A DNA stretch of 64,000 nucleotides, taken from NCBI RefSeq assembly GCF_035987325.1, contig NZ_CP108488.1, positions 5,084,001-5,148,000 of the forward strand. The letters run 5' to 3'. The DNA comes from Streptomyces sp. NBC_01244. GTDB taxonomy: Bacteria; Actinomycetota; Actinomycetes; Streptomycetales; Streptomycetaceae. Made by a program: the position numbers and the translations under genes. The notes beneath the pieces were generated by a model. The model worked only from the letters and a program-made list of their open reading frames with translations, did no database searches and was not told the origin of the DNA. Below, piece by piece: positions 9,751-18,846 of this stretch (positions are counted from its first letter, which is position 1; each line of letters opens with the position of its first letter).

Positions 9751-11853
9751 GTGCGCAAGCTCCTGCCGCTCATCGGCACTTCTCACGGGGGCGGCCGTTC
9801 CGCTCTCACCTGCCGCTACCGCTGCGGCGACGCCTGCTTCCACGAGGTGCCGAACACCAGCGACAACGAGTACGCCGGTGATGTCATAGCCCGCGCCTAC
9901 TCCCGCCGCGCGATGCTCCGCTCCGCCGCCGTCGTCACGGTCGCCTCGGCCGCCGGTACCGCCATCACCCTCAGCGGCAACGGCTCCTCCGCCTCCGCGG
10001 ACCCGACGGTCGAGGCGCAGCGCGCCGGCGCCGCCGGGGTCAACGCCGCGGGCGCCCGCGGCCTGCGCTTCACGCCGGTCGCGCCGAACACCGCCGACCA
10101 GGTCACCGTCCCCGAGGGCCACGAGCAGAACGTGGTCATCCGCTGGGGCGACCCGATCGTCAAGGGTGCGCCGGGCTTCAACCCGGACAACCAGACCGCC
10201 GCCGCCCAGGCCGGTCAGTTCGGCTACAACAACGACTTCCTGAGCCTGCTCCCGCTCGGCGGCGACTACGAGCGCCAGCAGCTGCTCGTGGCCAACCACG
10301 AGTACACGGACGAGCAGCTCATGTTCAAGGCGTACGACGCGGCCAACCCGACCCGCGAGCAGGTCGAGATCGCCTGGGCCGCGCACGGCCTGTCCGTGGT
10401 CGCGGTCCAGGAGGACCACCGCAGCGGCAAGCTGACGGCCATCAGCCGCCACCGCCTCAACCGCCGTCTGACCGCCACCAGCGAGTTCAAGCTGACCGGT
10501 CCGGCCGCCGGCTCCGAGCTGGTGAAGACCTCGGTCGACGCCGCCGGCACCAAGGTGCTCGGCACCCTCAACAACTGCGCAGGCGGCACCACCCCGTGGG
10601 GCACCACCCTCCACGGCGAGGAGAACTTCAACCAGTACTTCGGCAACGCCGGCCTGGTCACCGAGCCCACCCAGGCCGCCCGCCTGAAGCGCTACGGCGT
10701 GACCGCCGGCGCCACCGAGCGCAAGTGGGAGCGGTTCGACAAGCGCTTCGACGTCGCGCAGGAGCCCAACGAGTCCCACCGCCACGGCTGGGTCGTCGAG
10801 CTGGACCCGTACGACGTGAACTCCGTCCCGCGCAAGCGCACCGCGCTCGGCCGCTTCAAGCACGAGGCCGCGCAGCCCCGCCTGACCGAGGACGGCCGCC
10901 CGGTCGTCTACATGGGCGACGACGAGCGCTTCGACTACTTCTACAAGTTCGTCTCCTCGAAGCAGATGAAGAAGGGCGCCTCGCGCGCGGCGAAGGAGCA
11001 CAACCTCACGCTGCTCGACGAGGGCACCCTCTACGTCGCCAAGCTCACCGGCGACACCCCGGCCGCCGAGATCGACGGCTCCGGCAAGCTCCCCACCGAC
11101 GGCGAGTTCGACGGTTCCGGCGTCTGGATCAAGATCCTCACCTCCTCCCCCGCCGGGAACGTCTCGCACGTCGAGGGCATGACCGCCGAAGAGGTGTCCG
11201 TCTTCACGCGCCTGGCCGGTGACAAGGTCGGCGCGACCAAGATGGACCGTCCCGAGGACGTGGAGCCGTCCCCGCGCACCGGCCGCGTCTACATCGCGCT
11301 GACGAACAACACGGACCGCGGCAAGCCCGGCAAGGAAGGCGCGACCGAGGCCAACCCGCGCAACCTGAACAAGCACGGCCAGATCCTGGAGCTCGCCGAG
11401 AACTTCGACGACGCGGCCGGCGACGGCTTCGCCTGGCGCCTCTTCCTGGTCGCGGGTGACCCGAACGACCCGGCGACCTACTTCGCGGGCTTCCCGAAGG
11501 ACAAGGTCAGCCCGATCTCCTGCCCGGACAACGTGGCGTTCGACCCGCACGGCAACCTGTGGATCTCCACCGACGGCAACCAGCTCGGCTCGCACGACGG
11601 CCTGTTCGGTGTCGCGACCGCCGGTGACCGCCGCGGTGAGCTGAAGCAGTTCCTGACCGTCCCGCGCGGTGCCGAGACCTGCGGCCCGATCATCCAGGAC
11701 AAGCGCGTCCTGGTCGCCGTGCAGCACCCGGGCGAGATCGACGGCGCGTCCGTCGAGAAGCCGCAGTCGGTGTGGCCCGACGGTCCCGGCAAGATCGTCC
11801 GCCCGTCGGTCGTCTCGGTCTGGCGCAAGGACGGCAAGAACATCGGGGTCTGA
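9751..11853 (+). CDS. phoX: PhoX family alkaline phosphatase (DUF839), Tat-secreted
   Basis: A 700-residue secreted phosphomonoesterase of the PhoX type, which uses Ca2+/Fe3+ to release phosphate from organic esters outside the cell. Seen: a twin-arginine signal with SRRAMLRSAAVV at about residues 51-62, unusually far from the N terminus because a conserved 'RCGDACFHEVPN' segment comes first, as in actinobacterial PhoX. Body motifs include VVIRWGDP, ANHEYTDEQLMF, HGEENFNQYF and a C-terminal RPEDVEPSPRTGRVYIALTNN that carries acidic metal ligands. Start: GTG at 9751, seven bases after GGAGGAC. Regulation: PHO box about 90 bp upstream. A parS-containing hairpin follows the gene. Confidence 0.92.
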   Translation: MRKLLPLIGTSHGGGRSALTCRYRCGDACFHEVPNTSDNEYAGDVIARAYSRRAMLRSAAVVTVASAAGTAITLSGNGSSASADPTVEAQRAGAAGVNAAGARGLRFTPVAPNTADQVTVPEGHEQNVVIRWGDPIVKGAPGFNPDNQTAAAQAGQFGYNNDFLSLLPLGGDYERQQLLVANHEYTDEQLMFKAYDAANPTREQVEIAWAAHGLSVVAVQEDHRSGKLTAISRHRLNRRLTATSEFKLTGPAAGSELVKTSVDAAGTKVLGTLNNCAGGTTPWGTTLHGEENFNQYFGNAGLVTEPTQAARLKRYGVTAGATERKWERFDKRFDVAQEPNESHRHGWVVELDPYDVNSVPRKRTALGRFKHEAAQPRLTEDGRPVVYMGDDERFDYFYKFVSSKQMKKGASRAAKEHNLTLLDEGTLYVAKLTGDTPAAEIDGSGKLPTDGEFDGSGVWIKILTSSPAGNVSHVEGMTAEEVSVFTRLAGDKVGATKMDRPEDVEPSPRTGRVYIALTNNTDRGKPGKEGATEANPRNLNKHGQILELAENFDDAAGDGFAWRLFLVAGDPNDPATYFAGFPKDKVSPISCPDNVAFDPHGNLWISTDGNQLGSHDGLFGVATAGDRRGELKQFLTVPRGAETCGPIIQDKRVLVAVQHPGEIDGASVEKPQSVWPDGPGKIVRPSVVSVWRKDGKNIGV

Positions 11854-11887
11854 CGTCTGACCTCTGAGCCGAGGTGAGTTGACCCGT

Positions 11888-11931
11888 GCGGGCGCGGTGG
11901 TTGTTTCACGTGAAACAAGCACCGCGCCCGC
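11888..11931. terminator. Long hairpin after phoX with parS at its centre
   Basis: A 44-base inverted repeat with 22-base arms and one G-G mismatch lies between the ends of phoX and the histidine kinase gene and directly abuts the kinase stop. It has no loop of its own, so in RNA the middle would open. It could end transcription from both sides, though its core is a ParB-type site. Confidence 0.6.
11902..11917. other. parS site (ParB-binding), perfect match
   Basis: TGTTTCACGTGAAACA is the full 16-bp parS consensus known from Bacillus and Streptomyces. ParB spreads from such sites to organise the origin region during sporulation septation. In Streptomyces most copies lie within a few hundred kb of oriC, so this also hints at map position. 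Confidence 0.9.
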
Positions 11932-13188
11932 TCAACTTCCTTCCGGCAGGCGCCCGACCGGCAGCAGGAGCGTGGTCACCGCGCCCCCGTCGGGGGCGTT
12001 GGAGAAGCGCAGTTCGATCTCCAGCACCTCCGCCTGCCCGGCGGCGATGGTCAGGCCGAGCCCGTGGCCCCGTCCGCGCCCCGGATCCCCGGTGCGGAAG
12101 CGCCGCGGGCCCTGCTCGATCAGCTCGGCGGGATAGCCGGGCCCGTGGTCGCGTACGGTCACCAGCGGGCCGGTGACGGTCACTTCGACCGGCGGCCGCC
12201 CGTGCTTGTGGGCGTTGACCAGCAGGTTGGCCAGGATCCGGTCCAGCCGGCGCCGGTCGGTGAGCACCACCGCGTCCCGCTCGACCCGTACCGTGACCGG
12301 CAGCCGGGTGCTCGCCGCCGCCCGCTCCACCGCGCGGCCGAGCTCCACCCTGGCCAGGTCGGCCCGTTCGACGCCCGAGTCCAGCCGGGAGATCTCCAGC
12401 AGGTCCTCGGTGAGCAGGTGCAGGGCCCCCAGCCGGTCGTTGATCATCTCCTTGGGTCGCCCCTCGGGCAGCAGCGCGGCCGCGGCCAGGGAGCCCGTGA
12501 GCGGGGTGCGCAGCTCGTGCGCGACGTCCGCCGTGAACCGCTTCTCCGCTTCCAGCCGGGCCTGGAGCGAGGCCGCCATCGAGTCGAGGGCCTGTGCCAC
12601 GTCCCGCACCTCGTCCCGGGAGCGCGGGCGCGGCCCCTCCCCTCCGGCCGGGAAGCCGACGCGTGCGTCGAGGTCCCCGGCGCTGATCCGGCGGGCCACG
12701 GCGGCCGTGGTGGCGAGCCGGCGGCTGATGCGGTTGGCGAGGAAGAGACCGGCGAGGGCCACCACCCCGGCGGCGAGGACGGCGGAGACCAGGATGGCGG
12801 CGTCGGTCTCCCGGAGCCGGGTGCGGGTGCTCTCGTAGGGGACCCAGACGGCGAGGGGCTTGCCGTCGGCGGGTCCGGCCGCCCACATGACGGGTTTGCC
12901 GTCCTGGGTGCCGGTCATGCTGCCCGTCAGTCCGCGCGCGACCAGCTCGCGCAGCGGGGCCGGGAGGCCGGGCGGGTCGAGGGCGCTGTTCCCGTCGCCG
13001 TGCGCGGTGCCGTACTCGTACTGGCTCAGGGCGTAGTCCAGCTCGCGGTCCACGTCCTTGCGGACCTCGCCGACGAGCTGGCGGGCGACCACGTTGTGCA
13101 CGAGGATGCCGAGCACGGCCGCGACGGCGCAGCACACCGCCGTGGTGGTCATGGCGATCTTCCAGCGCAGGCTGCTCGTGCGGCGCAT
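11932..13188 (-). CDS. Orphan sensor histidine kinase
   Basis: A 418-residue membrane kinase. Seen: first membrane helix at residues about 12-35, an extracytoplasmic sensor region (about 36-130), a second helix (about 131-152), HAMP (about 153-210), HisKA with the phospho-acceptor in VAHELRTPL (His about 224), and HATPase with N box (ILANLLVNAHKHG), DHGPGYP and the G2 box GRGHGLGLTIA. No response regulator gene lies beside it, so its partner must be encoded elsewhere. It follows a lipoprotein gene by 16 bp and is probably co-transcribed with it; that lipoprotein may modulate sensing, as CseA does for CseC, but this is inference. Confidence 0.9.
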   Translation of the reverse strand: MRRTSSLRWKIAMTTTAVCCAVAAVLGILVHNVVARQLVGEVRKDVDRELDYALSQYEYGTAHGDGNSALDPPGLPAPLRELVARGLTGSMTGTQDGKPVMWAAGPADGKPLAVWVPYESTRTRLRETDAAILVSAVLAAGVVALAGLFLANRISRRLATTAAVARRISAGDLDARVGFPAGGEGPRPRSRDEVRDVAQALDSMAASLQARLEAEKRFTADVAHELRTPLTGSLAAAALLPEGRPKEMINDRLGALHLLTEDLLEISRLDSGVERADLARVELGRAVERAAASTRLPVTVRVERDAVVLTDRRRLDRILANLLVNAHKHGRPPVEVTVTGPLVTVRDHGPGYPAELIEQGPRRFRTGDPGRGRGHGLGLTIAAGQAEVLEIELRFSNAPDGGAVTTLLLPVGRLPEGS

Positions 13189-13204
13189 CGGGATCCCGGC
13201 CTCC

Positions 13205-13954
13205 TCAGCCCGTTCCGGCGCCGGTGCCGGTGCCGGTGCCGGTGCCCGGGGGCGGGCAGGGGGCGGTGTCGCCCTGGTTCGGGCACTCGTCGAGGGTGAG
13301 CTGGGAGAGGTTCATGATCCCGGCCTCCGGGTCCCACACGTAGTCGGAGATGGAGACCTTCTTCGGGTTCGAGGTCGGCTCGCGCACCGCCAAGTGTTCG
13401 GCGGCCACTTCCACGCCCTCCAGCACCCCGCGCCGGGACAGGATGCGGGCGATCGTTCCGTCGTCCTGGACGGTGTAGACGCGCAGTTCGCTGACCCGGC
13501 CGTCGATGTCCAGGGCGGTGATCAGCTCTTCCAGGCCGTTGCCCGTCACATCGGCCAGTACCGCGGGCCGGACGGGGCAGTCGGGGCCGCCGTCCCCAGC
13601 CTGTGTGCAGGGCGCGATGCGCTGGATCGCCCGGGGGTCGACGAGCCGGCCGGTGCCGGAGTCGGCGGTGGTGGCGGCGGTGATGTCGGCCCGTACGACG
13701 TCCACGGCGTTCACGCCCCGCATGGACAGCCCGGGGACCTTGGCGAGACCGGGGACGACGGTGGCCGTGCCGGGCTGCTGGCCGGGGGCCGGCGGGTCGG
13801 GGTGGATGTCCTTCCACAGGGTGCGGGGGGCGTGGGCGTTGCCGAGGTCGCCGTCGTTCTGGAGGCCCTCCACGTCGGCGCAGCCCGTCGTGGCCGCCAG
13901 GGTGGCCGTGGCGGCCGTGAGGAGGATCGCCCGGCTGCGCCGGCGGAGGCTCAT
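13205..13954 (-). CDS. Lipoprotein with FG-GAP/VCBS-like motif
   Basis: 249 residues. A lipoprotein signal with lipobox LAATTGC puts the modified Cys near residue 25. A calcium-binding-loop-like stretch, VLADVTGNGLEELI, resembles VCBS/FG-GAP repeats. The C terminus is a Gly-Thr repeat (GTGTGTGTGAGTG). The ATG at 13954 has a GGGGGAG ribosome site. It is the first gene of a two-gene unit with the orphan kinase and probably acts at the outer face of the membrane. No catalytic motif was recognised. Confidence 0.75.
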   Translation of the reverse strand: MSLRRRSRAILLTAATATLAATTGCADVEGLQNDGDLGNAHAPRTLWKDIHPDPPAPGQQPGTATVVPGLAKVPGLSMRGVNAVDVVRADITAATTADSGTGRLVDPRAIQRIAPCTQAGDGGPDCPVRPAVLADVTGNGLEELITALDIDGRVSELRVYTVQDDGTIARILSRRGVLEGVEVAAEHLAVREPTSNPKKVSISDYVWDPEAGIMNLSQLTLDECPNQGDTAPCPPPGTGTGTGTGAGTG

Positions 13955-14029
13955 GTCCCGATGCTCCCCCGTGGGGCCGGGGCGGGCCCGGGGGCGGAGC
14001 CATTGGGGGTACGGCGCGGCGCCGTTGCC

Positions 14030-14075
14030 AGGGGCTCCGCCCCCGGACCCCCGCGCCTCAAACGCCGGCGGGGTG
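14030..14075. repeat. Dispersed Streptomyces intergenic repeat
   Basis: The stretch with GGGGCTCCGCCCCC and CTCAAACGCCGGCGGGG is a sequence found over and over between Streptomyces genes. It folds as a hairpin and fills part of the 182-bp gap between the lipoprotein gene and the FUSC gene, where it may act as a terminator. Confidence 0.65.
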
Positions 14076-14136
14076 GATTCGGGCTCGGCCCGGTGGGTGC
14101 GTGCGGCGACGTTGCGTCGGTGTCGTGGGGCTGGGG

Positions 14137-16176
14137 CTAGTCGTGGGTGGGGTGTGCGATGGCTCTGGCCGCCGCGAGTTCCTGGCGGACCGGGGAGAGG
14201 ACGGAGGTTTCGTCCACCTCGGGGGGCGGGGTGGGGCGGAGCAGGGTGGGGGTGTCGACCCGGCGGACGCCGTGGGCCAGGGCGCGGAGGTCTGCCGCGA
14301 TCGCCTCGACCTCGTGGGGGCCCGGGGGCTGCGCGCCGTGGTTGACCCGGACCCGGGCGGCCGTCGTCGCGTCGACGATCCGCTCCACGGCGACCACCAG
14401 CGGCCACCACGCGGCGGCCCGTTCCCCGGTCGGCGGCGGCTCGGTCAGCGCCCGCTGGAACTCGCTGCGTACGCCGGACAGCTCCCGGTAGATGCGGCGG
14501 CGGGCCTGGAGCCGGGCGGTGCGGGCCGCCCGTTGGCCCGCATCCGTGTCGGGGGCTGAGCCGAAGGCGCGCTCCACGTAGCGGGCGGCGTCGTCCACCG
14601 CGTCGGCGAGCCGGTCGCCGATCCGGGTGTGCCAGCTCTCCGGCCAGAGCATGTACCCGGCGATCAGGGTGATGGCGCAGCCGATCAGGCTGTCGAGCAG
14701 TCGCGGCCGGACCAGGTCGAAGCCCTGGTGGTTGAGCAGGTCGGAGAGGAGCAGGATGACCGGGGTGATCGCCGCGGTCTGGAAGGCGTAGCCCTTGACC
14801 GAGAAGACGGGGATGAGGGCCGCCAGGACCACCATGACGGGCACGTCCCACCACCCCCGCGGCACCTCCGAGAGCACCGCCGCCGCGACGACGAGCCCGC
14901 CCGCTGTGCCCAGCGCGCGCAGTACGGCCCGGGAGAAGACCGAGCCGAAGTCGGGCTTGAGGACGAAGGTGACGGTGAGGGCGACCCAGTAGGAGCGCTC
15001 GATCTCCACCACCGATACGAGGGACTGCGCCAGCCCGATGCACAGCGCGAGCCGCAGCCCGTATCGCCAGGAGGCCTCGGAGAACATCATGTCGCGGACC
15101 ACCCGGCGGGCCCGGACCCGCAGTGCGGCGGGCCGGCCGAGGCGGTCGTCGACGTTGTGCATGTCCGGCTCGGCCAGCGGGACGATGGTCGCGGCGTGCC
15201 GCAGGGCCGCGTCGATGGCCCGCTCGGACTGGCCGTCCGGCGCGGGCAGGTCGAGTACGGGGGTGTCCGTGCGGCCCTCCTCGACCGCCGTCGCCAGTTC
15301 CCGTACGGCCTCCGGGATCGCGGGGGACAGCGGTCTGCGGCGCAGGTGCGCGGCGGGCGCGGCCTCGACGAGCGGGATCAGTACGTTCAGCTGGGCCAGC
15401 ATCCGCACCAGCGAGGGACTGTGGCCGTGCACCCGGGCCCGGCGGCCCAGCACGAGGTCGTAGGCGTGGTTCAGGGCCTGGGTGACCTGCTGGCGGCGCG
15501 CCTCGTACGCGGGTCCCGGGCCGCCCGCGGCTTCCAGGGAGTCGGCCAGGGCCCGGTAGGCGGCGGCGACGGCCGCTCGCTCCGGTTGCCGGCCGCGCAG
15601 CGGCCAGCCCAGCAGGGTCAGCAGGAGGACGAACAGCCCGCCGGCGCTCAGCAGCAGCGGAGCCGTCCACCAGGGACTGGGCATCGGCAGGCCGGCGCCG
15701 ACGACGGCGTTCAGCAGGAGCAGCAGTCCGGAGACGGAGGCCACCGTGCCGATGGAGGAGATCATCCCGGAGACCAGGGCGATCAGGGTGAGGACGCCGA
15801 CCGCGACCCAGCCGTGCCCGAAGACCAGGGTGCCCAGCGCCACGCCCACGGCCCCGAAGAACTGGGGCACGGCGATGTTCAGGATCCGCATCCGGTAGGC
15901 GTCCGCGGTGTCGCCGATGACCCCGGACAGGGCGCCCATCGAGACGAGCGCGCCGTACTCGGGCTCGTCGACGGCGAAGCCGACGGCCAGCGGCAGCGCC
16001 AGGGCGACGGCAGCGCGCAGCGCGGCGGCCCAGGGGACCGGTGCGGAACTCGGCCGGATCCCCTTCAGCAGCCAGGCGGGCGGGGCCAGCGGACCGAACC
16101 GTCCGGCTGCCGGCCCTGCCCGGTCCGTCCGCCCGGCCCGACCGGACGGTATGTCTTCGGTGCGTTCGGTGCTCAT
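14137..16176 (-). CDS. FUSC family inner-membrane protein (aromatic acid exporter-like)
   Basis: A 679-residue protein of the fusaric acid resistance/AaeB-like family, which exports aromatic or hydrophobic acids. Seen: two blocks of five or six membrane helices (about residues 40-190 and 370-500) separated and followed by soluble helical regions; the second block contains the FUSC_2 core (RYGLRLALCIGLAQSL ... YWVALTVTFVLKP). The ATG at 16176 (MSTERTEDIP) is preferred; an upstream in-frame ATG would add 18 basic residues. No partner periplasmic adaptor is nearby, which is usual in Gram-positives. Substrate unknown. Confidence 0.85.
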   Translation of the reverse strand: MSTERTEDIPSGRAGRTDRAGPAAGRFGPLAPPAWLLKGIRPSSAPVPWAAALRAAVALALPLAVGFAVDEPEYGALVSMGALSGVIGDTADAYRMRILNIAVPQFFGAVGVALGTLVFGHGWVAVGVLTLIALVSGMISSIGTVASVSGLLLLLNAVVGAGLPMPSPWWTAPLLLSAGGLFVLLLTLLGWPLRGRQPERAAVAAAYRALADSLEAAGGPGPAYEARRQQVTQALNHAYDLVLGRRARVHGHSPSLVRMLAQLNVLIPLVEAAPAAHLRRRPLSPAIPEAVRELATAVEEGRTDTPVLDLPAPDGQSERAIDAALRHAATIVPLAEPDMHNVDDRLGRPAALRVRARRVVRDMMFSEASWRYGLRLALCIGLAQSLVSVVEIERSYWVALTVTFVLKPDFGSVFSRAVLRALGTAGGLVVAAAVLSEVPRGWWDVPVMVVLAALIPVFSVKGYAFQTAAITPVILLLSDLLNHQGFDLVRPRLLDSLIGCAITLIAGYMLWPESWHTRIGDRLADAVDDAARYVERAFGSAPDTDAGQRAARTARLQARRRIYRELSGVRSEFQRALTEPPPTGERAAAWWPLVVAVERIVDATTAARVRVNHGAQPPGPHEVEAIAADLRALAHGVRRVDTPTLLRPTPPPEVDETSVLSPVRQELAAARAIAHPTHD

Positions 16177-16269
16177 TCCCGCTTCCGTGCCGCCGCTCGT
16201 GAATCGGTTCTTCTGTGCTGTTCTACGCATTGTTCTACGGATTTGCCCGCCAATCCGCCTGTTCCGAGC

Positions 16270-17097
16270 TTATGGGGTGCGGCGCAGTCGGCCCGTCAGC
16301 CAGGCGGCCAGCGCGGCGGCGAGCCCGACGGCCAGCACCACCCAGGCGGTGGTCCGCAGGAAGGCGGTGAGGGCGTCGTACACGGCTTCGGCGGCCGCCC
16401 GGTCGATGTCGGCAGGCAGGTCGTCCAGGGTGAGGCGGCGGCACAGGACCACGGCCGCCCACAGCAGGACGGCTCCGACGGCCAGCCCCAGCCCGGTGGC
16501 CAGGACGGCCCGGCGGCGCCGGACGGCGACGGCGATGGCCGTCGCGGCCAGCACCACGGTGAGCACGGGGAGCCAGACCCCGGCGATCTGCAGCATGCGG
16601 AAGCCCTTCCGGAGCGCGCCGAGATTGTCGTACTCCATGACCTTCACCGAGAGGTGGGTCACGGGGATGCGGTCGGCGAACGGCACCCCGTTCTCGACGA
16701 GGTCGTCTTTGACCCGGGCGATCACGGGCGCGAGGTCGATGGTCACGGCGTTGCCGTCGCCGGTGGTCAGTGCCTGGAAGAAGGCGCCGTGGGCCGCGCG
16801 GTTCGCGGCGTCCCAGGCGGTTCGGTAGGCCGGGGTGGAGACGAAGGAGCGCAGGGCCTCGCCGAGCAGGGCGTCCACCCCGCCCTGGAAGGGGCCGGCG
16901 TCGAGCTGTCCGGAGAGGGCCCGGCCGGCCTGGGTGACGACGAGGTTCTGCACGGCGGGATCCGAGGCGAGCGGGGACATGGCCGCGGTGTAGCGGTCGG
17001 CGCTGCCGAGTTCGTGATCGGCCCAGTACGCGACGGCGCTCGCGGGCACCAGCAGGGCCACGAGCGCGATGAGTACCGCCGAGAGGAAGGTCCGCAC
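16270..17097 (-). CDS. Membrane protein of unknown function
   Basis: A 275-residue protein that begins at the GTG at 17097 with a membrane helix (MRTFLSAVLIALVALLVP). An external segment of about 150 residues follows, with 'YWADHELGSADRY' and 'AFFQALTTGDGNAVTIDLAPV', and then three helices in the last 100 residues. This layout and the segment sequence are common in streptomycete integral membrane proteins annotated only as hypothetical. A longer frame reaches 17184 but the extra part is Pro/His-rich and overlaps the Rrf2 remnant. Tandem with the FUSC gene (93-bp gap). Confidence 0.7.
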   Translation of the reverse strand: MRTFLSAVLIALVALLVPASAVAYWADHELGSADRYTAAMSPLASDPAVQNLVVTQAGRALSGQLDAGPFQGGVDALLGEALRSFVSTPAYRTAWDAANRAAHGAFFQALTTGDGNAVTIDLAPVIARVKDDLVENGVPFADRIPVTHLSVKVMEYDNLGALRKGFRMLQIAGVWLPVLTVVLAATAIAVAVRRRRAVLATGLGLAVGAVLLWAAVVLCRRLTLDDLPADIDRAAAEAVYDALTAFLRTTAWVVLAVGLAAALAAWLTGRLRRTP

Positions 17098-17138
17098 GTC
17101 ACCAGGGAAAGGGGGCCGGGCGTGCGGCGCGAGCCGGG

Positions 17139-17512
17139 TTGCTGCGGGCGGGTGGTGCGGGGCGGGCGCGTCTCCCTTGCCCACCCTTCCGCCTCGCGCG
17201 CCCGCTCGACTCCATCTCGCTCATGGACGTGGTCGCCGCCGTCGAAGGGCCGGACGAGGCCTTCCGGTGCGCGGAGATCCGCCGGCAGGGCCCCGGCGGC
17301 GGCGAGGAGCCGCCGGCGGCCGACTGCGCCATCGCGCACGCGATGGGCCGGGCCGAACTGGCCTGGCGCCGCGCGCCGGCCGCCCAGACCCTCGACGAGA
17401 TCCGGCAGGAGGCCGAACGGCAGGCCCCCGGCTCCCCCGAGCGGCTCCGCGACAACGCGGTGAGGTGCCGTGCCGGGCGTCGCGACCCGGTGAACCTTTC
17501 CGGTCACAGCAC
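17139..17512 (+). pseudogene. Rrf2 family regulator remnant (N-terminal HTH missing)
   Basis: The frame around 17185-17450 encodes FRLARPLDSISLMDVVAAVEG, followed by FRCAEIRRQG and AHAMGRAELAWRRAPAAQTL, which is the C-terminal half of an Rrf2 regulator (wing, dimer helix and Cys region). The winged-helix start that should come before it is absent; the sequence there is low-complexity DNA next to the membrane protein gene. The 3' end runs to the IS701 insertion at 17512. It has one remaining Cys in the CAEIRRQ stretch and would not make a DNA-binding protein. Confidence 0.7.
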
Positions 17513-17583
17513 TAGTAGGGCTTGGTCAGGTTCAGTCGTTGGTGGCGTGTCCGGATGATCGGTTGTTCCGTTGATCGGGTGTG

Positions 17584-18846
17584 ATGCCCGAGGAGTTGGC
17601 TGCGGTCCGGTGTGATCTGGAGGATTTCGCGGCGGAGGTGTTCGAACCGTTCGCGAGGGCGGATCAGCGTCGGTGGGGGTCGGTCTACCTGCGCGGGCTG
17701 CTGACAGATGGCGGACGCAAGTCCGTCGAGCCCATGGCCGCCCGGCTCGGGGAGGACGGGAACCGGCAGGCCCTGGCACACTTCATCACCTCCAGCCCAT
17801 GGAACCCGGCCCACGTGCGGGCCCGACTCGCGTGGATGATGCAGACGGCGATCAAACCGACCGCACTGATCATCGACGACACCGGGTTCCTCAAAGACGG
17901 CGATGCCTCGGCTTGTGTGACGCGGCAATACACCGGCACCGCGGGCAAGGTCACCAACTGCCAGGCAGGGGTCTCGCTCCACCTGGCCGGCGACCATGCC
18001 TCGGCGGCGGTCGACTGGCGGCTGTTCCTCCCGGAGACCTGGGACCCCGCCTCGCCGAAGGCCGATCCCGTCAAGGCGGCCCGCCGGGCGAAGTGCGGCA
18101 TCCCCGAAGGCCTGGGCCACGTCGAGAAGTGGCAGCTGGCCCTGGACATGGTCGACGAGACACGGTCGTGGGGCCTGGACGTCCCCCTCGCGATCGCCGA
18201 CGGCGGATACGGGGACACCGCCGCTTTCCGTCTCGGCCTGGAGGAACGCGGGCTGCACTACGTGGTGGGCATCTCCACCACCGTGACCGCCCAGCCCGGC
18301 GACGCGCTGCCCTGCACTCCGCCCTACCGCGGCACCGGACGCAAGCCGGTGGCAAGGTATCCCGAACCGGCCCGGAGCGTGAAGAACCTCGTCATCGAGG
18401 CCGGGAAACAGGCGGCCAGACCAGTGCAATGGCGCGAGGGATCTCGTCCCGGCACGGGCCGCAGCGGCTTCAAGCGGATGTACTCGCGATTCGTTGCCCT
18501 TCGGGTCCGGCCCGCCGGCCGCGAGGTCCGCAAAGCCATCGACGGGCCGGAACTGCCCGCGTGCTGGCTGCTGGCCGAATGGCCTGCCGATCAGGCAGAG
18601 CCGGTCCAGTTCTGGTTCTCGAACCTGCCCGCGGAGACACCGCTAACCACACTCGTGCGGCTGGCGAAGCTCCGCTGGCGCATCGAGCACGACTACCGCG
18701 AGATGAAACAGGCCCTGGGACTTGCCCACTTCGAGGGCCGCACCTGGAACGGCTGGCACCACCACGTCACCCTCGTCTCCGCAGCCCACGCCTTCTGCAC
18801 CCTCCAGCGACTGGCCAGAGCCCCAAAAGAAACGGCGCCGGCCTGA
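17584..18846 (+). CDS. IS701 family transposase
   Basis: A 420-residue RNase H-fold transposase for cut-and-paste movement of the element. Seen: the first catalytic Asp in ALIIDDTGF (about residue 95), the second in LAIADGGYG (about 200) and the Glu in HDYREMKQALGL (about 375). The zero frame stops at 18846 soon after LQRLARAPKETAPA. The usual family tail, LYRIVRELQTLLATWAGACP and a CHR pair, lies in the -1 frame up to 18947. A CCCAAAA heptamer at 18822-18828 could join the two. ATG at 17584 was taken over the adjoining GTG; no strong ribosome site is visible. Confidence 0.9.
   Translation: MPEELAAVRCDLEDFAAEVFEPFARADQRRWGSVYLRGLLTDGGRKSVEPMAARLGEDGNRQALAHFITSSPWNPAHVRARLAWMMQTAIKPTALIIDDTGFLKDGDASACVTRQYTGTAGKVTNCQAGVSLHLAGDHASAAVDWRLFLPETWDPASPKADPVKAARRAKCGIPEGLGHVEKWQLALDMVDETRSWGLDVPLAIADGGYGDTAAFRLGLEERGLHYVVGISTTVTAQPGDALPCTPPYRGTGRKPVARYPEPARSVKNLVIEAGKQAARPVQWREGSRPGTGRSGFKRMYSRFVALRVRPAGREVRKAIDGPELPACWLLAEWPADQAEPVQFWFSNLPAETPLTTLVRLAKLRWRIEHDYREMKQALGLAHFEGRTWNGWHHHVTLVSAAHAFCTLQRLARAPKETAPA
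18822..18828 (+). promoter_or_regulatory. Possible -1 ribosomal frameshift site in transposase
   Basis: The heptamer C CCA AAA sits in the phase needed for -1 slippage (CCC AAA after the slip). Slippage would skip the stop at 18846 and add about 33 residues that resemble the normal transposase C terminus. It may instead mark a simple inactivating indel. Confidence 0.4.

Noticed and set aside
9736..11922. A 728-codon open frame antisense to phoX
   Set aside because: Shadow of phoX with repeated low-complexity residues and no known domain.
13205..15670. An 821-residue protein that includes the lipoprotein
   Set aside because: The upstream 570 codons are antisense-phase translation of the FUSC gene; the lipobox and ribosome site fix the start at 13954.
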